Part shown: in pieces, positions 40,115-54,854 of the stretch
Layout: each line of letters begins with the position of its first letter
Position numbering within the stretch: the first letter of the stretch is position 1
NCBI GenBank assembly: GCA_963402885.1
Contig: OY727103.1
Coordinates: forward strand, 932,501-996,500
Origin: Antedon bifida
Taxonomy: Eukaryota; Echinodermata; Crinoidea; Comatulida; Antedonidae
Direction: 5' to 3'
DNA: 64,000 nt
Position numbers and translations under genes: made by a program
Notes under the pieces: model-generated
Database searches by the model: none
The model's input: only the letters and a program-made list of their open reading frames with translations
What the model was told of the DNA's origin: nothing

Positions 40115-41228
40115 AACTGCTGATTATTTCTAAACAAAATGGTGGCTTGTGGTGTATCAACAAATGAATGAGTTGTACTTTTAATTATGGGTGGGGCTCT
40201 TTATTACAGCTAAATCTGTACTTTAACTTTTATGTAAAAATGTTTGTTTGAAAATACATTTTATATTCAAAGGAAATATGTAAAGCTTGTTTTGTTGTTG
40301 TATTTAATTTGTTGTTTTTAAGTGTATTTTTGTTGCACTTGATTGAAAAACCCAGTGTTGGACCTTAATATCACTATATCACCCTGTGAATTCTTTACTT
40401 AGGACTTTAACTAATTTGTCATTCCATATTATCATCGGCAACCTGCATTCTACCTGCATTTGCATAAAAAGAATTAAAATACACAAAGTTAAATCATTTG
40501 TTTGGCGTCGTAGTGATTTCTATTCTATAATTATCGCACAGTGTTGAGGAAGAAATTTATTTATACATTTACTATGATGGTTTATTGGATTTTTAATCAT
40601 TAACATGTAATTTAATGTTATTTCATTCTTAATCAAACTAAAAAAACTAGTTTCATTGACCTGGAGGTGGTCATTCCAAAAATCCACTTGCTATTTGTGG
40701 ATTCTTACACAAACTACAAAACAAAAACATGGAATTAAATTAGAAGCCTTGAACCAGCATGGTGGATGACCATAATATTCTGTTCTATTTGGAAAAAAAT
40801 TATTAATTGTTAATTCTGTCATTTATTGCGCGACAGTATCAACAATCGGATGGATGCTCGTGGCGCAGGATTAGGCGCCCTAGTAATTGTATGATAAATT
40901 ATAAAATGCTTACTGTAGAGTAATTGCAATTTACAGTGGTTAGATTTAGTTAGTGATGAGTAAAATAATTTATGCACTTAAAAAGAGGGATGCGTGCTAA
41001 GTCACTACACAGATGGATTAAGTGAATGCAAGCCCAGTTAAACAAACCAGTAAATTATCATAAATAATAAAGTTGGCTATAGAGCTCTGGAAACATGAAC
41101 AAGTATTGCGTTTCTGTTAGGAAAGATTTAGACAGGTAATATATCATTAATATGTTAGGAATAGAGAAGATTAACATTTGTTTCGTTAATAAATATTGTT
41201 GTGAATGGGTTTACCTTAGCATATAACT

Positions 41229-41348
41229 TTTTCATCTACTTTTTCATCCAAATTTCATCTACTTTTTCATCCAAATTTCATCTACTTTTTCATCAACATT
41301 TCATCTACTTTTTCATCAACATTTCATCTACTTTTTCATCAACATTTC
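41229..41348 (+). repeat. Short tandem repeat upstream of RhoA coding exon 1
   Basis: About six copies of a 23-24 bp unit (TTCATCTACTTTTTCATC followed by CAAAT or AACAT) lie 70 bases before the acceptor of coding exon 1. They make a long pyrimidine-rich stretch upstream of that acceptor. Confidence 0.85.
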
Positions 41349-41359
41349 ACTCGCTCTGA

Positions 41360-43763
<2,404 letters not shown>

Positions 43764-44712
43764 TCAGTTTCAAGTGCTCTGTAATTTTTTTAATTTTATC
43801 CAACACACAAAGCGCTGAGGTTTTATTCCTTATACGTTGTTGTTGTTGCCATGACCTCTTTGTGTATATTTTTTTCCATGTGCACATCATCCCACATGCT
43901 ATGGGACCATTGAAAACTGCTGGTCTGAACTTTGTATGAAGGCTTCTTCACCGGGGATAATGTATATACAATACTACTAGGTCTTAAGACATGGCAACCA
44001 CCTAGTCCACTTATTCACCGGGGATGGTGTATATACAATACTACTGTAGGTCTTTGGACTTAGTAACTACCTAGTCCTAGATGCTAAATGTCTCTTATTC
44101 ATAGCTTTGCGTTACTAGGAGACAAAATCATTTATTGTAGTATATGTAAACTGCGTATAATTCAGCTATAAGGAATAATATTTGGAAGCAATGGTTATAA
44201 TCTGGATTAACCTGTATGTAGAGAACGTTGTAATCATTATCATCTCTTGTGAAATGTTTCCTATAGAGCAAGTATCATTTTATCCACCCAGCTGTCTTTG
44301 GATTTAATATTTGTTAACCAGACACATTTTTGTTAAAGCCATTTAATTCCATAATTATGCACTATTGAATGTGTACAGACGTGTGATCAACATTTTTTTT
44401 ATAGTTGTAAGTTGATGCAAATCAATTCTCTTAACACTAATAGTGTCTACATTTAATACTGCTTATTTGGCACCAATATGTTCCTTTTAGAATTCTATAC
44501 AATTGTGAATTTGACATTCTGCACACCAGTATGTGGTATTGGTGTTCAAATTACAGTTATATTCTCTCATATTCTTCTATTTACACTTTGTGCATAGATA
44601 ATATAAATTGGGAATTTGGCAGTGTATTAATTTTTCAAATTATCCTTCACGAGACCCTTGAAATGTCTGTATTTGTTTCTCTTTGAATCTTATCTTATAT
44701 ATTCTTCTAACC

Positions 44713-44873
44713 TAAAGCTCTGTCTACACCATCAAAGTTTATTTGACATAAAAAGTGTGCCCATATATGGACATGATGATGTCATAGTACTACCATAGTT
44801 GGGCATATCCCTACCATATTTGTGTACATCACACTTTTTTTTGTAAAACTAATTTGATAGTGTAGACAGCTTA
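44713..44873. mobile_element. MITE family B, copy 22
   Basis: The only copy outside an intron that is clearly near full length; it lies in the presumed RhoA 3' UTR, where it would form a long RNA hairpin. Confidence 0.88.
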
Positions 44874-45371
44874 ATGTATGCTGGTGGTTATTTGAAAAAT
44901 ATACATACTGTTTTTTTGTACAGATAATGAAAGGAAACCTATGTATGCACTACAGTACATGTGGATACCAATTTACTATAATTATCACTAGGTTATAATT
45001 GCCTAGATTCTGTTATTGCTTTTATTATTTTTATATTTTGTCATTTAATATAGGAGTATACGTAGTTTGGAAGTAGTTTTATAACATGATTCAAATATGT
45101 TATTTAAATTGATTTTCAGTAGGCAACTGGTTTATAGATATAATACTGTGAGGAGCATATGTAGCGATATTAATGTTTAATAATTTATAACCAGTATATT
45201 TTGGTTTACAGATCATTTCTTATTCCGTCGATATCCATCAGTAGGGTTTTAACAAAATACTCTTGAGTAGGGCAATATTTACAGGAAGAATCTGTAATTT
45301 TTCTGGCAACTTATTGCCTTGTTAGATTGTTGTAGAAATATTTCAACCTGTTCTCGGTATTCTGTGTGAAA

Positions 45372-45377
45372 AATAAA
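45372..45377 (+). terminator. Candidate poly(A) signal for RhoA
   Basis: AATAAA about 1.6 kb after the RhoA stop. Long RHOA 3' UTRs are common in animals. Confidence 0.35.
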
Positions 45378-45454
45378 CGTCATGAAGAAATGCTTACTTC
45401 AACAATTATTGTTTACATTTATTTGTTTAGTTATAAAACTGAATAATTATTTCC

Positions 45455-46100
45455 TGGTGTCTGCTTTCGTGAGTAGACCACTCACTGCTTTTAAATACAT
45501 TAATTTAGTACGGCCTATGATTTTCAAAAATGTATGACAGCAACAAAAAACACAACTACCCCCTCTATCGGTAGTCAGGTTGTTTTCTACCGATAGAGGG
45601 GGAACTATTAAAATAGTTCCCGTGCTGTCTGATAGCAGAACTGATTCTTCCCATAAGATACGCCTTTTATTTATTCATTAAATATTTAATAAACTAGTGT
45701 ATTCTAGCACTGCCTCACGGATAGACCACTTCTTGCTTTGAAACTAAAATTAATAAAAAAAAAAAACAAAGATCAATTTCAGTTGATTTCGACAATTTTT
45801 AAGGCAAAAACACAAACCCCCACTATTGGTAAATCCCAGTTCAATAGTTCTTATATCTGATAGCAGATTAATAATCTATTCTCCATGCATATATCTTTTA
45901 TTTATTATTCATGAAATTCTTAATTACACTAATACAATGGCACCTCCCTCATGGCTAGACAACTACTTGCTTTTAAACAAATTAATTTAGTAACAAACGT
46001 TGGTATTGCAAACATTAATTTTATGATAGCAGCAAAAAACACAACTACCCCCTCTACAACTACTCCACTATTTTGATGGTTCCCGTATCTCTCTCTCTGA
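45455..46100 (+). repeat. Degenerate ~240-bp tandem repeat with strong hairpin
   Basis: Three diverged units start near 45455, 45698 and 45934. Each has TAGACCAC or TAGACAAC plus TGCTTTTAAA-type text, then an ACCCCC(T)CTA block and a run toward TTCATTAAAT. The first unit carries a perfect 16-bp hairpin (45559-45602). Confidence 0.65.
45559..45602. other. Perfect 16-bp inverted repeat with 12-base loop
   Basis: CCCCCTCTATCGGTAG (45559-45574) and CTACCGATAGAGGGGG (45587-45602) pair without mismatch around the loop TCAGGTTGTTTT. No T-run follows, so it is not a bacterial-type terminator. It may be a hairpin-forming core of the surrounding repeat. Confidence 0.9.
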
Positions 46101-46726
46101 TAAAAGAGGGAAAAACATTTACATGCAGCCCCTATAAAATAACGCTGCTGCGCTTGAATGATTTAATTAATATAATAATGATAATTGTCTCGTACGTAGG
46201 CGAGGCGTAGTAAACATTTTATGAAAGCCGTGTTTTGTGACTGTTTCATCAATAAACGTAAGTGCACATTACATTGTTTTTAAAACTAACTACCTCTAGG
46301 CCTAGGCCCTAGTAGGGCCTATTTATTAATAAAGGCTGCTACTATAAAATAGGTAGGTGCCTAGCTAGTACTACTAGTACTTTGTAGGAGTAGGCCTATA
46401 TATAGCCTACTTACTCTACCTAGGCCTAGGGGGCTTAGACCCTATAATTGCTACGGTAATACTAGTGCAACTATATAGCCTTACTATTCCCTAGCTAGTA
46501 CTAGCTAGGCAGTAGTGTAGGCCTTGGTACTAACTCGTATTAAACTCTTCCGCTCAGCAAATATATCGGGCATATAAAAAAACGCTTTAAAAACTGGGCC
46601 CAATCGCTTATATGGATGTCAGATTGATAAATGTTCCGATTATCAATTTCTGTGAACAGCCTGAATATAACTTACTCTTTTGTTTGTTGTTTTAAGAGAA
46701 TAAGAGGACCAGCTGAATCCAACAAG
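46101..46726 (+). other. MFSD5 upstream region
   Basis: The stretch from 46290 to 46520 is dense in CTAGGCCTA-type words that recur near 29930-30180 upstream of PMPCB exon 2. A 5' UTR acceptor TTTTAAG lies near 46690-46696, before the MFSD5 start. No TATA box is evident. Confidence 0.5.
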
Positions 46727-49700
46727 ATGTTCATCTATACAGCTATAGCCCTCTGTGTTGTTGGATTGCTTTTATATTTCTTTTCACATTCTATTGTACC
46801 AGTATCTGGGGATGTAGCCTTCAAGACATTTCAATGGACATATCTGCCGGTCTATCTACTTGCAATGGGTATGCCTTCATTGTATTATGTATAAAATATT
46901 TGTAATATACTGTATGTATATAATATTAATAATAAATTATTAAATACTAGGGCCTATACATTACAAAGTTACTGAAATGAGTCATTATCATCATCATCTC
47001 ATCATATTATCAACATCATATCATCATCATCATCATCATTATCAACATCATATCATCATATATCATCATCATATATCATCATATCATCATCATCATATTA
47101 TCATAATATATCATCATCATATATCATCATCCTATCATCATCATATATCATTATCAAATCATTATCATATATCATCATCATATCATCATCATTATCATAT
47201 CTTTATTATATCATTATTATATCATATTATTAATATTAATTATTATTATTAAATTGCAGTTGCTGATTGGCTACAGGGCCCATACATGTATGCACTTTAT
47301 GCCAAGTATGAAATGACAACTCTCCAAATCCAGCAGCTGTTTGTAGCAGGCTTTGGGGCCAGTATGTTATTTGGAACATTTGTTGGTTCATTTGCAGATA
47401 AATAGTAAGTCAAACAACGTCATTGATTTTAATTGGCTCCTCTGACATAATTGACTGTACTCGAAACATTTTTGCGATTTGCAAGTACTGAGAACACTGC
47501 GTCAGAGGGGCCTACCATCTGACCAATTAACTTGGCTCCCTGACACACACCTTCTTCGCAGTAGCCAAACAATTATCAATTGATTTTTTTTTAATGCCAC
47601 CAGTTTATTTAGAAGACAACAGAGATAGATTGGTTTTGAGAGGACTTGTTGAAGAATAATAGACACAGTCTGCCAAAAGACTCCAAATTAGAATCATGGA
47701 CCTATTTATAAGTCCATGATACAATCATACAGTATTCTGAAGTCCAGAACATTAATCTCCTAATGTCTTTCTCAATCAATTAGGCTCTTTTTTTCAGTAA
47801 ATCTTGCATGTTTGACTGTATCATGCCAACAACTGTAATATATGGATGCATCTATGTAATAACAAAACATCTGCTGTTAATACATTGTATAATAGCAGAT
47901 GTTTTTATATTTTATTTTGATATCTCTAATCTGTTTTGCAAATGAGGAGATTGAATTTTTTTTTAAACACAATTTTATTTTTTTACTGTCAATGAAAGAT
48001 TAACTTGTTAAGGCTGGATTAACAGGACTTGAGTGTTTTTATAGAAACATTCTCAGCATACTCACAGTAATTTATTAACACAAATATATCAGTCTAGAAA
48101 GCATATTTCACTAACATAAAGTCATAAATAGAGCATATACTGTACAGTACCTAGGGCAGGTATTTATTGGTTCAAAAAATAGCTTTACAATCATTATATC
48201 ATGTGTTTGTAGTGGAAGAAGAAACAATTGCATTTTGTACTGCATCTTGTATGGCTTGTCATGTATCACCAAACATTTTGCTGATTTCTACATATTAATG
48301 GTCGGCCGGCTTTTGGGAGGAGTGGCTACATCGTTATTGTTCAGTGCATTTGAGGCATGGCTTGTCTGTGAGCACAAAAAGGTATTTTAGTGTTACTATA
48401 CTGTTCCACTGTTATGAACATCTGCATGGTGAATTGAAAGTAACGATGCGTAAAAAGGGTTACAATTGTCTTTTGAGCTGACACAGAGTAATGCCCATAT
48501 CTGACCTATGACCTATGAACTAGTTCAGTCATGTTAATTCCTTGACACACTTTTGGCTATCCTATGTTCAGGCCTATAGGCATACAGTGGGTCGTTGCAA
48601 TAGAAAGCTCCTATTCTTACCTTCTGCTCCATGTATTTTCTCTATTACCACTTTACCCTTCTACATGTAGATAATATTGTCTGCTCGTGGAGTATACTTG
48701 GCACACTCTTTCTTGGTAACCACTCCTGCTGTTTCTTTTTAAGCGTGGCTTTCCTGACGAGCATCTTACCTCAATCTTTGCCCTGCAAACTTTAGGCAAC
48801 TCTTTGGTAGCCATCATATCTGGTGTTGTTGCTCAGTGCTTCTCCGACATTTATGGCATGGTGTAAGTAACAACACAACACAACATAACAATGTAGCGCA
48901 GTGAGTCGACCAATCGCAGATGACAGTGTGGATGATGCATTGTATTGTGATTGGTCAAATTGCATTGAGTCCAAATGTGAACCAAGCTTAAGAGTTAGTT
49001 CATGCTTAGTTATTTCCCCTTCATGAGCACATTGACCGCTAACTTTGGTGGGAAGGAACCATCTTTACCCGGGTAAGTGACAAGATTTGAACTTAAACTT
49101 TGTTGCTTCATATGCCCTACCATTAGACCACTGGCTCATTACAGTATTACAGCGTGCTATATGAGTATTATAACTTCAATATTGTTATTTCTGCAGAGCT
49201 CCTTTTGATGTTTCTCTTGTTGTACTTATCATTTTAATATTTGTCATCATCACGTCATGGACTGAGAATTATGGAGATTCTTCAGCTAATGTTATGACTT
49301 CATTTTCATCAGCTCTCTCGTCAATTAGAAATGGTAAGCAGCAGTCATATTCTAATACACAATTTCTATACAGTATCTAAACACTTGAATGCTGTTAGAA
49401 GCACTTTTTTGCCCAAGCTTATATACTAATAGTTTATAAACCAATCTTGGGCGCTTGGTTGATTTTTGTCTGTGCTTACATTTTTATTCTAGGTAATTTA
49501 TTTTCTCCAAAAAATAATGTCTAAATGTCCTTATTTTCTGTAATTTGTACTAATTAATATGATTATTTATATTTACATTTGTTTTGTATTTGTTTGTTAG
49601 ACCCTGTTATATTGTACCTGGGCCTAGTACAGTCACTGTTTGAAGGGGCCATGTATACTTTCGTTCTTGAATGGACTCCAGCCCTAGAATTGGCCCAGCC

Positions 49701-51413
49701 AAAATTAAACATTGATATGGATAAACCATTAATTCCTCATGGATGGATTTTCGCCAGTTTTATGGTAAAACACTTGGATTTGTTTGTAAAAATTGATATT
49801 GATTTGATGGATTGATTGATTTTGATTGACTGATTTTGATGGATTGACTTTAATTGACTGATTTTAGTGGATTGATTGATTTTTATTGTTTTTTAAGGTG
49901 GCAGTCATGATAGGCTCATCAATTTTCAAACTTTTGAACAAAGTTTTCTCTGTCGAGTCGTTCATGCGTGTCGTGCTTCTTGTTGCAATGGTAGGATTGG
50001 CCGTTCCAATATTTAAGCCAATGGTAAGTGTCTACTGTGGCCATCTTAGTGGCTCTTTTACCGGCTTCTTCGGTTGGAAAAGTTTGCAATTTTTAGTTCT
50101 AAAATTGAAACTGAATCAATGTTGTATACTAAGAATCTTGCTTTTAATTAATTTAATTGTTTTAATATTTTGTTTAGCAACAAACTGCTGTTTACACTGG
50201 GTTTCTTGTGTTCGAAATGTGTATTGGTATTTTCTGGCCAGCCCTGATGGAGATGCGTAAAAGATACCTCCCAGAAGAGGGTAAGTGATGACGATTTTCA
50301 TTTTATTTATTATTTATACTGGGTGACCTCTTAAGTCAAAGACTGATCTCCCAGAGGGCCCAGTTATGATCAGTGGCTTTGATTTACTAGTACACCAAGG
50401 TAACCCCCTACTCTCTCGATGTACTAGGTTCTTTAAAGTGCACATGAGCTAGATGTGTACACTGGACCTACCATCACGATATATTTATAGAAGTAAGCAG
50501 TATATAAAATGTTGTAACCAAATTATATTTGTTATTTCAGCTCGTGCAACTATCATGAACTTCTATAGGATTCCATTGAATCTGTTGGTGATAGTGATAC
50601 TGCTACAGGATTTGACAATGGCGGCCATCTTTAAAAGCTGCTGTGTTTTTCTATTTATAGCATTCCTTACACAGTGCTTATTATATAAGTAAGTACACAT
50701 TCTTATTATATAAGTAATTACACATTCTTATTATATAAGTAAGTACACATTCTTATTATATAAGTAAGTACACATTCTTACAGACAGTAGAACGTAGTAA
50801 AGGGTCACTTTTGGGGCCCTTAAAAGGAGTGTCCACTGAATAAGGATTGGCCATAGTGTTAAAACATATGATATTGCCCTTTGTTTTATTTGTTTCGTTT
50901 CGTCTATTATAAGTCTTTAGGCCGAGGAGTAAATTAATCACTGTCCTATCATAGGTTGTAGTACTCCTCCTAACACAGGGGCTTTTTTGTAAGCCAGTTC
51001 ACCAAAGAACTGGGTTCTGTAAAGTGCACACGGGCAGAGTGTGTACACTGGACCTACGTTTTGTAGTCCTTATTCGAGAAAACTTGTTTTGCCTCCAAAA
51101 CTAAGAGCAATTCTCAAACCCATGTTGATATTGTTGACTGAATATGTCCCAAAGGAAAGGTTCTTCTGTAGTAGATATAATTGAGGTTATTCCCTCACTT
51201 TAAACAATTTAAACTTGTTATACATAAATGTTTGTATTTATTGTTATGTTTAAAAATTTATTTCTGTGTATGACAAATATGATTTAATTATTTTACAGAA
51301 GCGTTTCCTCTGATTATTATAAGAATCAAAGCAAGTTGCCTGAATCCAAAGGGGTTGTTCCTTTTACAGATGATCCACCTGAAGGACACCCAGAAAAAGA
51401 ACAATTGTGCTGA
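46727..51413 (+). CDS. MFSD5: MFSD5-like major facilitator (molybdate-anion transporter family)
   Basis: Multi-pass membrane protein of the major facilitator superfamily; plant and algal relatives (MOT2) carry molybdate, and vertebrate MFSD5 is proposed to do likewise. Ten exons (46727-46868, 47260-47404, 48213-48381, 48744-48862, 49197-49333, 49601-49764, 49898-50023, 50178-50280, 50541-50688, 51299-51413) give 455 residues. Conserved family blocks are VADWLQGPYMYALY, SFADKYGRRNNCILYCILYG, VGRLLGGVATSLLFSAFEAW, LVQSLFEGAMYTFVLEWTP and NFYRIPLNLLVIVIL. About 12 hydrophobic helices are visible, the first at residues 1-19. DKYGRR after TM3 is the MFS motif A. The start at 46727 is preferred over an in-frame ATG at 46631 because an acceptor lies between them. 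The C-terminus is hydrophilic. The exon 9 donor is duplicated fourfold. Confidence 0.93.
46977..47245 (+). repeat. ATC/ATATC microsatellite in MFSD5 intron 1
   Basis: A 270-bp run of ATC and ATATC units with slips. It gives an open frame rich in His on the + strand that is an artefact of the repeat. It ends 15 bases before the acceptor of exon 2. Confidence 0.95.
49797..49890 (+). repeat. GATT-rich tandem repeat in MFSD5 intron 6
   Basis: Three diverged ~32-bp units of GATTGATTTTGATTGACTG type fill most of this 133-bp intron, immediately before the acceptor of exon 7. Confidence 0.8.
50330..50465. repeat. Interspersed repeat copy 1 (MFSD5 intron 8)
   Basis: It shares GGTTCT(T/G)TAAAGTGCACA and GTGTACACTGGACCTAC with a second copy in the next intron (about 50930-51060). 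The sequence has no coding potential and resembles a SINE body. Confidence 0.55.
50681..50780 (+). repeat. 25-bp tandem array duplicating MFSD5 exon 9 end and donor
   Basis: Four 25-bp units start at 50681, 50706, 50731 and 50756. Each is TTATATAAGTAAGTACACAT plus TCTTA. The first contains the last 8 coding bases and the donor GTAAGT. Unit 2 has GTAATT instead of GTAAGT; units 3 and 4 keep GTAAGT. Confidence 0.96.
50930..51062. repeat. Interspersed repeat copy 2 (MFSD5 intron 9)
   Basis: Second copy of the element in intron 8, with the same orientation and the same GTGTACACTGGACCTAC end. Confidence 0.55.
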
Positions 51414-52600
51414 GACGTGGCACAATGTTGTAATGGTATTTTAAGTTGTTATGTCGGCTTATAAACCATTGTTTCTATTGTTTTCTGGATTTAGGAGATG
51501 CACAAATAATCTCACAGCTTTTAGAAGACTTGTTTTTAGAAGGTTTTTTTCTGTATTAGTCGCCATTTTATATTCTATTTATATTAGTTTTAGTGGGAAT
51601 GTTATACTCATTATAAGAATAAGTTAAAAATAAGTACTTGATGTATGATGAAATACCAATACCTCTTGGAGTGTAATCATGTCAGAGTTCACCTTTAGTT
51701 TAAAGTATATACTGTAGTAATAAAAAATAATATGGTAGCGAAATTATCTGTAAGAAAAGAGAAACTTATTGGCCACTTATTGACGGACATTTTGTCCTGG
51801 TGAACTATTTTGATTGTTTTGTGATAATGTTTGGCATCAGTTGTAATATCTACCTTTTCTAAAAGCACTTCCATTTGACTGAATATAGGGTCTTAATTTC
51901 CTCCGAAAAATAAAAATAAACGAATAAAGATCACTATTTTAAAGTATATTATAAGTAATAAGTTAATATTTAAAATGCCAAATCAAACAGTTGAATAAAT
52001 AAAAAGCATATATATTATACATTCCATGTTTTTATTAGAAAACAATTGACAAATATTTTAAATATACTTTTACATTCCTTTCAAACACCTTTATAGAATA
52101 TTTCAGTAACACGTTATTGAATTTTAAAAGTTGATATATTATGCACATTTTGCCAAACTAAATTTTGTAGTCATTGATGTAATAATATATATGACATTAT
52201 TCAAAATAATGTTTAAAATTAGAATAAATATGGCATAAAATGCTGGAATTTAAATTGTTTTGTTTACTATGTTTAAATATTAAAAGTGCGTGCTGCGTGC
52301 GTGCGTATCATTAGCATTGTTTGAACGCGATCGTCAACATGACTAAAAACAGATTTTCATAGTTACCCCTAAAGTCTGTTTTCCGAATTTATTCATGCGA
52401 AACGAAAGCGTGGACAAAAGTACACTCATTTTTTGTGACGCCAAAAAATGCGCAACCAATCAGAATCGGGAATAGAAAGTTTCTATTGACTGTGATCCCC
52501 GTGAGAACCAAGCTTAAACAACGTTGCGTCCTCACATTAGATTATCTTGATTTATTTCCTAATGATATTACGACATGATTTGCTAAAATATGAAACAAAA
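51414..52600 (+). other. MFSD5 3' UTR and start of intergenic region
   Basis: AATAAA at 51719-51724 is a plausible MFSD5 cleavage signal, with further ones near 51908-51920. At 52280-52520 is a transposon-like patch with ATGCGCAACCAATCAGAATC and GTGAGAACCAAGCTTAAAC. No gene is seen. Confidence 0.55.
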
Positions 52601-52984
52601 TATATAAGACTCATTAGGACCTCATCTCCACCATGGTTGGGGCTGAGCTGAGAAATTGAAAAATAGAGATGCTAGGTCCCCGGAAATTATACTTTCCTTT
52701 ATTTCCAACAAAAAAGGCACGTTGACAAAAGGGGATAAGATTTAGTTAGAAACTAATTGCACGTATACATTGATATATATGAAACGAAATTATAATTCTA
52801 CAGGACCAGCCCATCATGGTTGGGTGGAGCTAATAATTTTGAAAAATAGAGATGCTAGGTGCCCGGAAATTGGACTTCGAAATGGAAAGAATACAAATCT
52901 ACAGGACCAGTCCCTGCCTATCCTAAATTAACTTGACTCTCTAAACATCTCTCTTTCGAAATAAAAGAAAAACATTTTATATAT

Positions 52985-53095
52985 ATTAAAAAAAAAATCC
53001 GTAGGCCTAGAGATTCGAACCCCAGCTAGTAGAACTGAGAGAATTAAAACAAGTTACTAGAGCACTACCCGTTATGCCACAATATACACGGGTAG
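52985..53095 (-). mobile_element. tRNA-derived SINE, copy 1 (minus)
   Basis: On the minus strand TGGCATAACGGGTAGTGC serves as an A-box and GGGGTTCGAATC (53011-53022 on the + strand as its complement) as a B-box. A run of T/A follows where the tRNA part ends. Confidence 0.7.
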
Positions 53096-53340
53096 TGAAG
53101 GGTGACAATAGTATATTCTTAATACGCGCTTCATATTACGTCATTCTAATCGTCACGTCCTAAATATGCATATTCATGCGCATCATTTTGAGGGAACGAA
53201 ACTCGTATAAAACATGTCTAAGACCGTCGGTTGGGGACTGAGATGAGATTATAAGTCTCCAGGACCATCCCCTGCCTATTAAATTAACTTGGCTCTCTAA
53301 ATATCCCTTTCGAAATAAAAAAAAAACATTTTATATTAAA

Positions 53341-53435
53341 AAAAAAAAAAAGAGAAATCCATCGAGATTCGAACCCCAGCTAGTAGAATTCAAACCATAG
53401 TTACTAGAGCACTACCCGTTATGCCACAATATACA
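53341..53435 (-). mobile_element. tRNA-derived SINE, copy 2 (minus)
   Basis: Same A-box and B-box text as copy 1, with the B-box complement at 53366-53377. It lies inside the first duplicated block. Confidence 0.7.
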
Positions 53436-53564
53436 TGAATAATGAAGGGTGACAATAGTATTCTTATACGTGCTTCATATTACGTCATTCTAATCCTTAC
53501 GTCATAAATTTGCATGACGTCATTTTGAAGAAACGAATCTAGTTTTAACGTTGATGTAAACCAG

Positions 53565-53830
53565 AGGGCCGGATAGCTCAGTTGGTAGAGCGTCGTGGAA
53601 CACGATTATCGTGGGTTCAAACCCCATGCCGGTCTCGGTGGAATAGAGTTAAAGCTATGCGAGCTTCTGTGTTTGGGGTTCACAGATTTAAACGTCCCCC
53701 ATTCCACCACGGCATTATGAGGCGATAACATCAAAGCATCTGATGTCGTGACCCAAGGCTGTGAGAGGGCCTTACCGTGCTAGAGGCAAGGGAGCACACC
53801 AACTTTTTTTTTGTTGGGGCTTATCGCCTC
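53565..53830 (+). mobile_element. tRNA-derived SINE with intact Pol III boxes (plus)
   Basis: The head is tRNA-like: A-box TAGCTCAGTTGG at 53574-53585 and B-box GGTTCAAACCC at 53614-53624, with acceptor halves GGCCGG and CCGGTC nearly pairing. The anticodon arm cannot form a normal 7-base loop, so this is not a tRNA gene. The body holds GTGGAAT (53639) complementary to ATTCCAC (53701). The end is near a T-run at 53805. Confidence 0.7.
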
Positions 53831-54165
53831 CTTTCGATCTCGTAAATTTTATGTTTGCCGCCCTCAATTTTAAGAACACCTGAGTTATGTCAGAAAATTA
53901 GGAACAAATAAATAGAAATGTGTAAATATGCCCATGCCTAATTGCCTAGCTAGTGTATTCTCTCTTTTTATTGTAAAAAATTATTTCAGAAAAGTTTTTT
54001 TGAACTTTTAAGTTTTAAAATTGCTTTTTTTTCTAGTGTATTATTCTACATTTCTAGACGTACGTATAAATTATCATCATAATTGAAAATTCTCTTCGTT
54101 ACGTGTTTAAAAGAAAATTAATATCTCATTGTAGTTGTACGACACGGCTTGGTATGCTGTGCCTT

Positions 54166-54332
54166 GTTATGCAAATGAGATTGTGCAGGTGTAATTGGAC
54201 TGATGGTTTGTCAGTCATTCGCGTCGTTATGCAAATGTGATTGTGCAGGTGTAGTGGGAATGGTTTGTCATTCGCGTCGTTATGCAAATGTAATTGTGCA
54301 GGTGTAGTGGGAATGGTTTGTCATTCGCGGTC
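54166..54332 (+). repeat. Three ~55-bp tandem repeats each holding an octamer ATGCAAAT
   Basis: Each unit reads TTATGCAAATG then GATTGTGCAGGTGTA and GGTTTGTCATTCGCG. The octamers lie near 54169, 54228 and 54282. The same octamer occurs once in the CUB gene promoter 1.5 kb downstream. Confidence 0.85.
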
Positions 54333-54854
54333 AACACGCCACACTGTTTACTCGGTTAACCTTTTACATTAGAAGGTGTCCTCATATTGTACTGTACTAA
54401 TTCTAGTATTATTTTAACTTAACGTCACCTAGTGACTGTATTATTGTGCCTTTATCGCTAAATTGGTAGCGAAATATCTGTTTCATGGAGAAAAAATATA
54501 TATTTTGAATACGTTATGCAGTGCTCTTTTGACCTTGGAGCTTTAATATATTATTTCCAAACATGGTTGCTCGGTCGCCAGCGGAGGCCGGGGACGGATA
54601 GGAATTTTAAGAGAGTTTTCCCCTATCCAGGGCATTTTATTCTTTATTTTTCGCCTATCCCAAGTGTGTGTTCGCACCGTCCCAGATTAAATGATGATAA
54701 ATATTGTTTTAAATACTTTGTTTTCGTTTGTTGTTGCATGGGGTTGGGGACTGGGATGAGATTATAAGTCTCCAGGACCAGCCCCTGCCTATTAAATTAA
54801 CTTTAACTCTCTAAATATCCCTCTTTCGAAATAAAAAAAAACATTTTATATTAA

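Larger units (their letters stand above)
43764..45377 (+). other. RhoA long 3' UTR (inferred)
   Basis: The stretch is AT-rich and has no open coding exon. It carries an 80-bp near-repeat of TCACCGGGGAT(A/G)(A/G)TGTATA blocks at 43950-44065 and one MITE copy at 44713-44873. AATAAA at 45372-45377 is the most plausible end. Some of this could instead be intergenic. Confidence 0.45.

Noticed and set aside
46631-46726. Longer N-terminus for MFSD5 from an in-frame ATG
   Set aside because: An acceptor (TTTTAAG) lies between that ATG and 46727, and family proteins start directly with the first membrane helix.
46977-47252. His/Ser/Tyr-rich open frame
   Set aside because: It is a translation of an ATC microsatellite in MFSD5 intron 1.
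53570-53645. tRNA gene
   Set aside because: A and B boxes are present, but the anticodon arm would have a 3-base loop, the acceptor stem has a mismatch, and a non-tRNA body follows; it is a SINE head.
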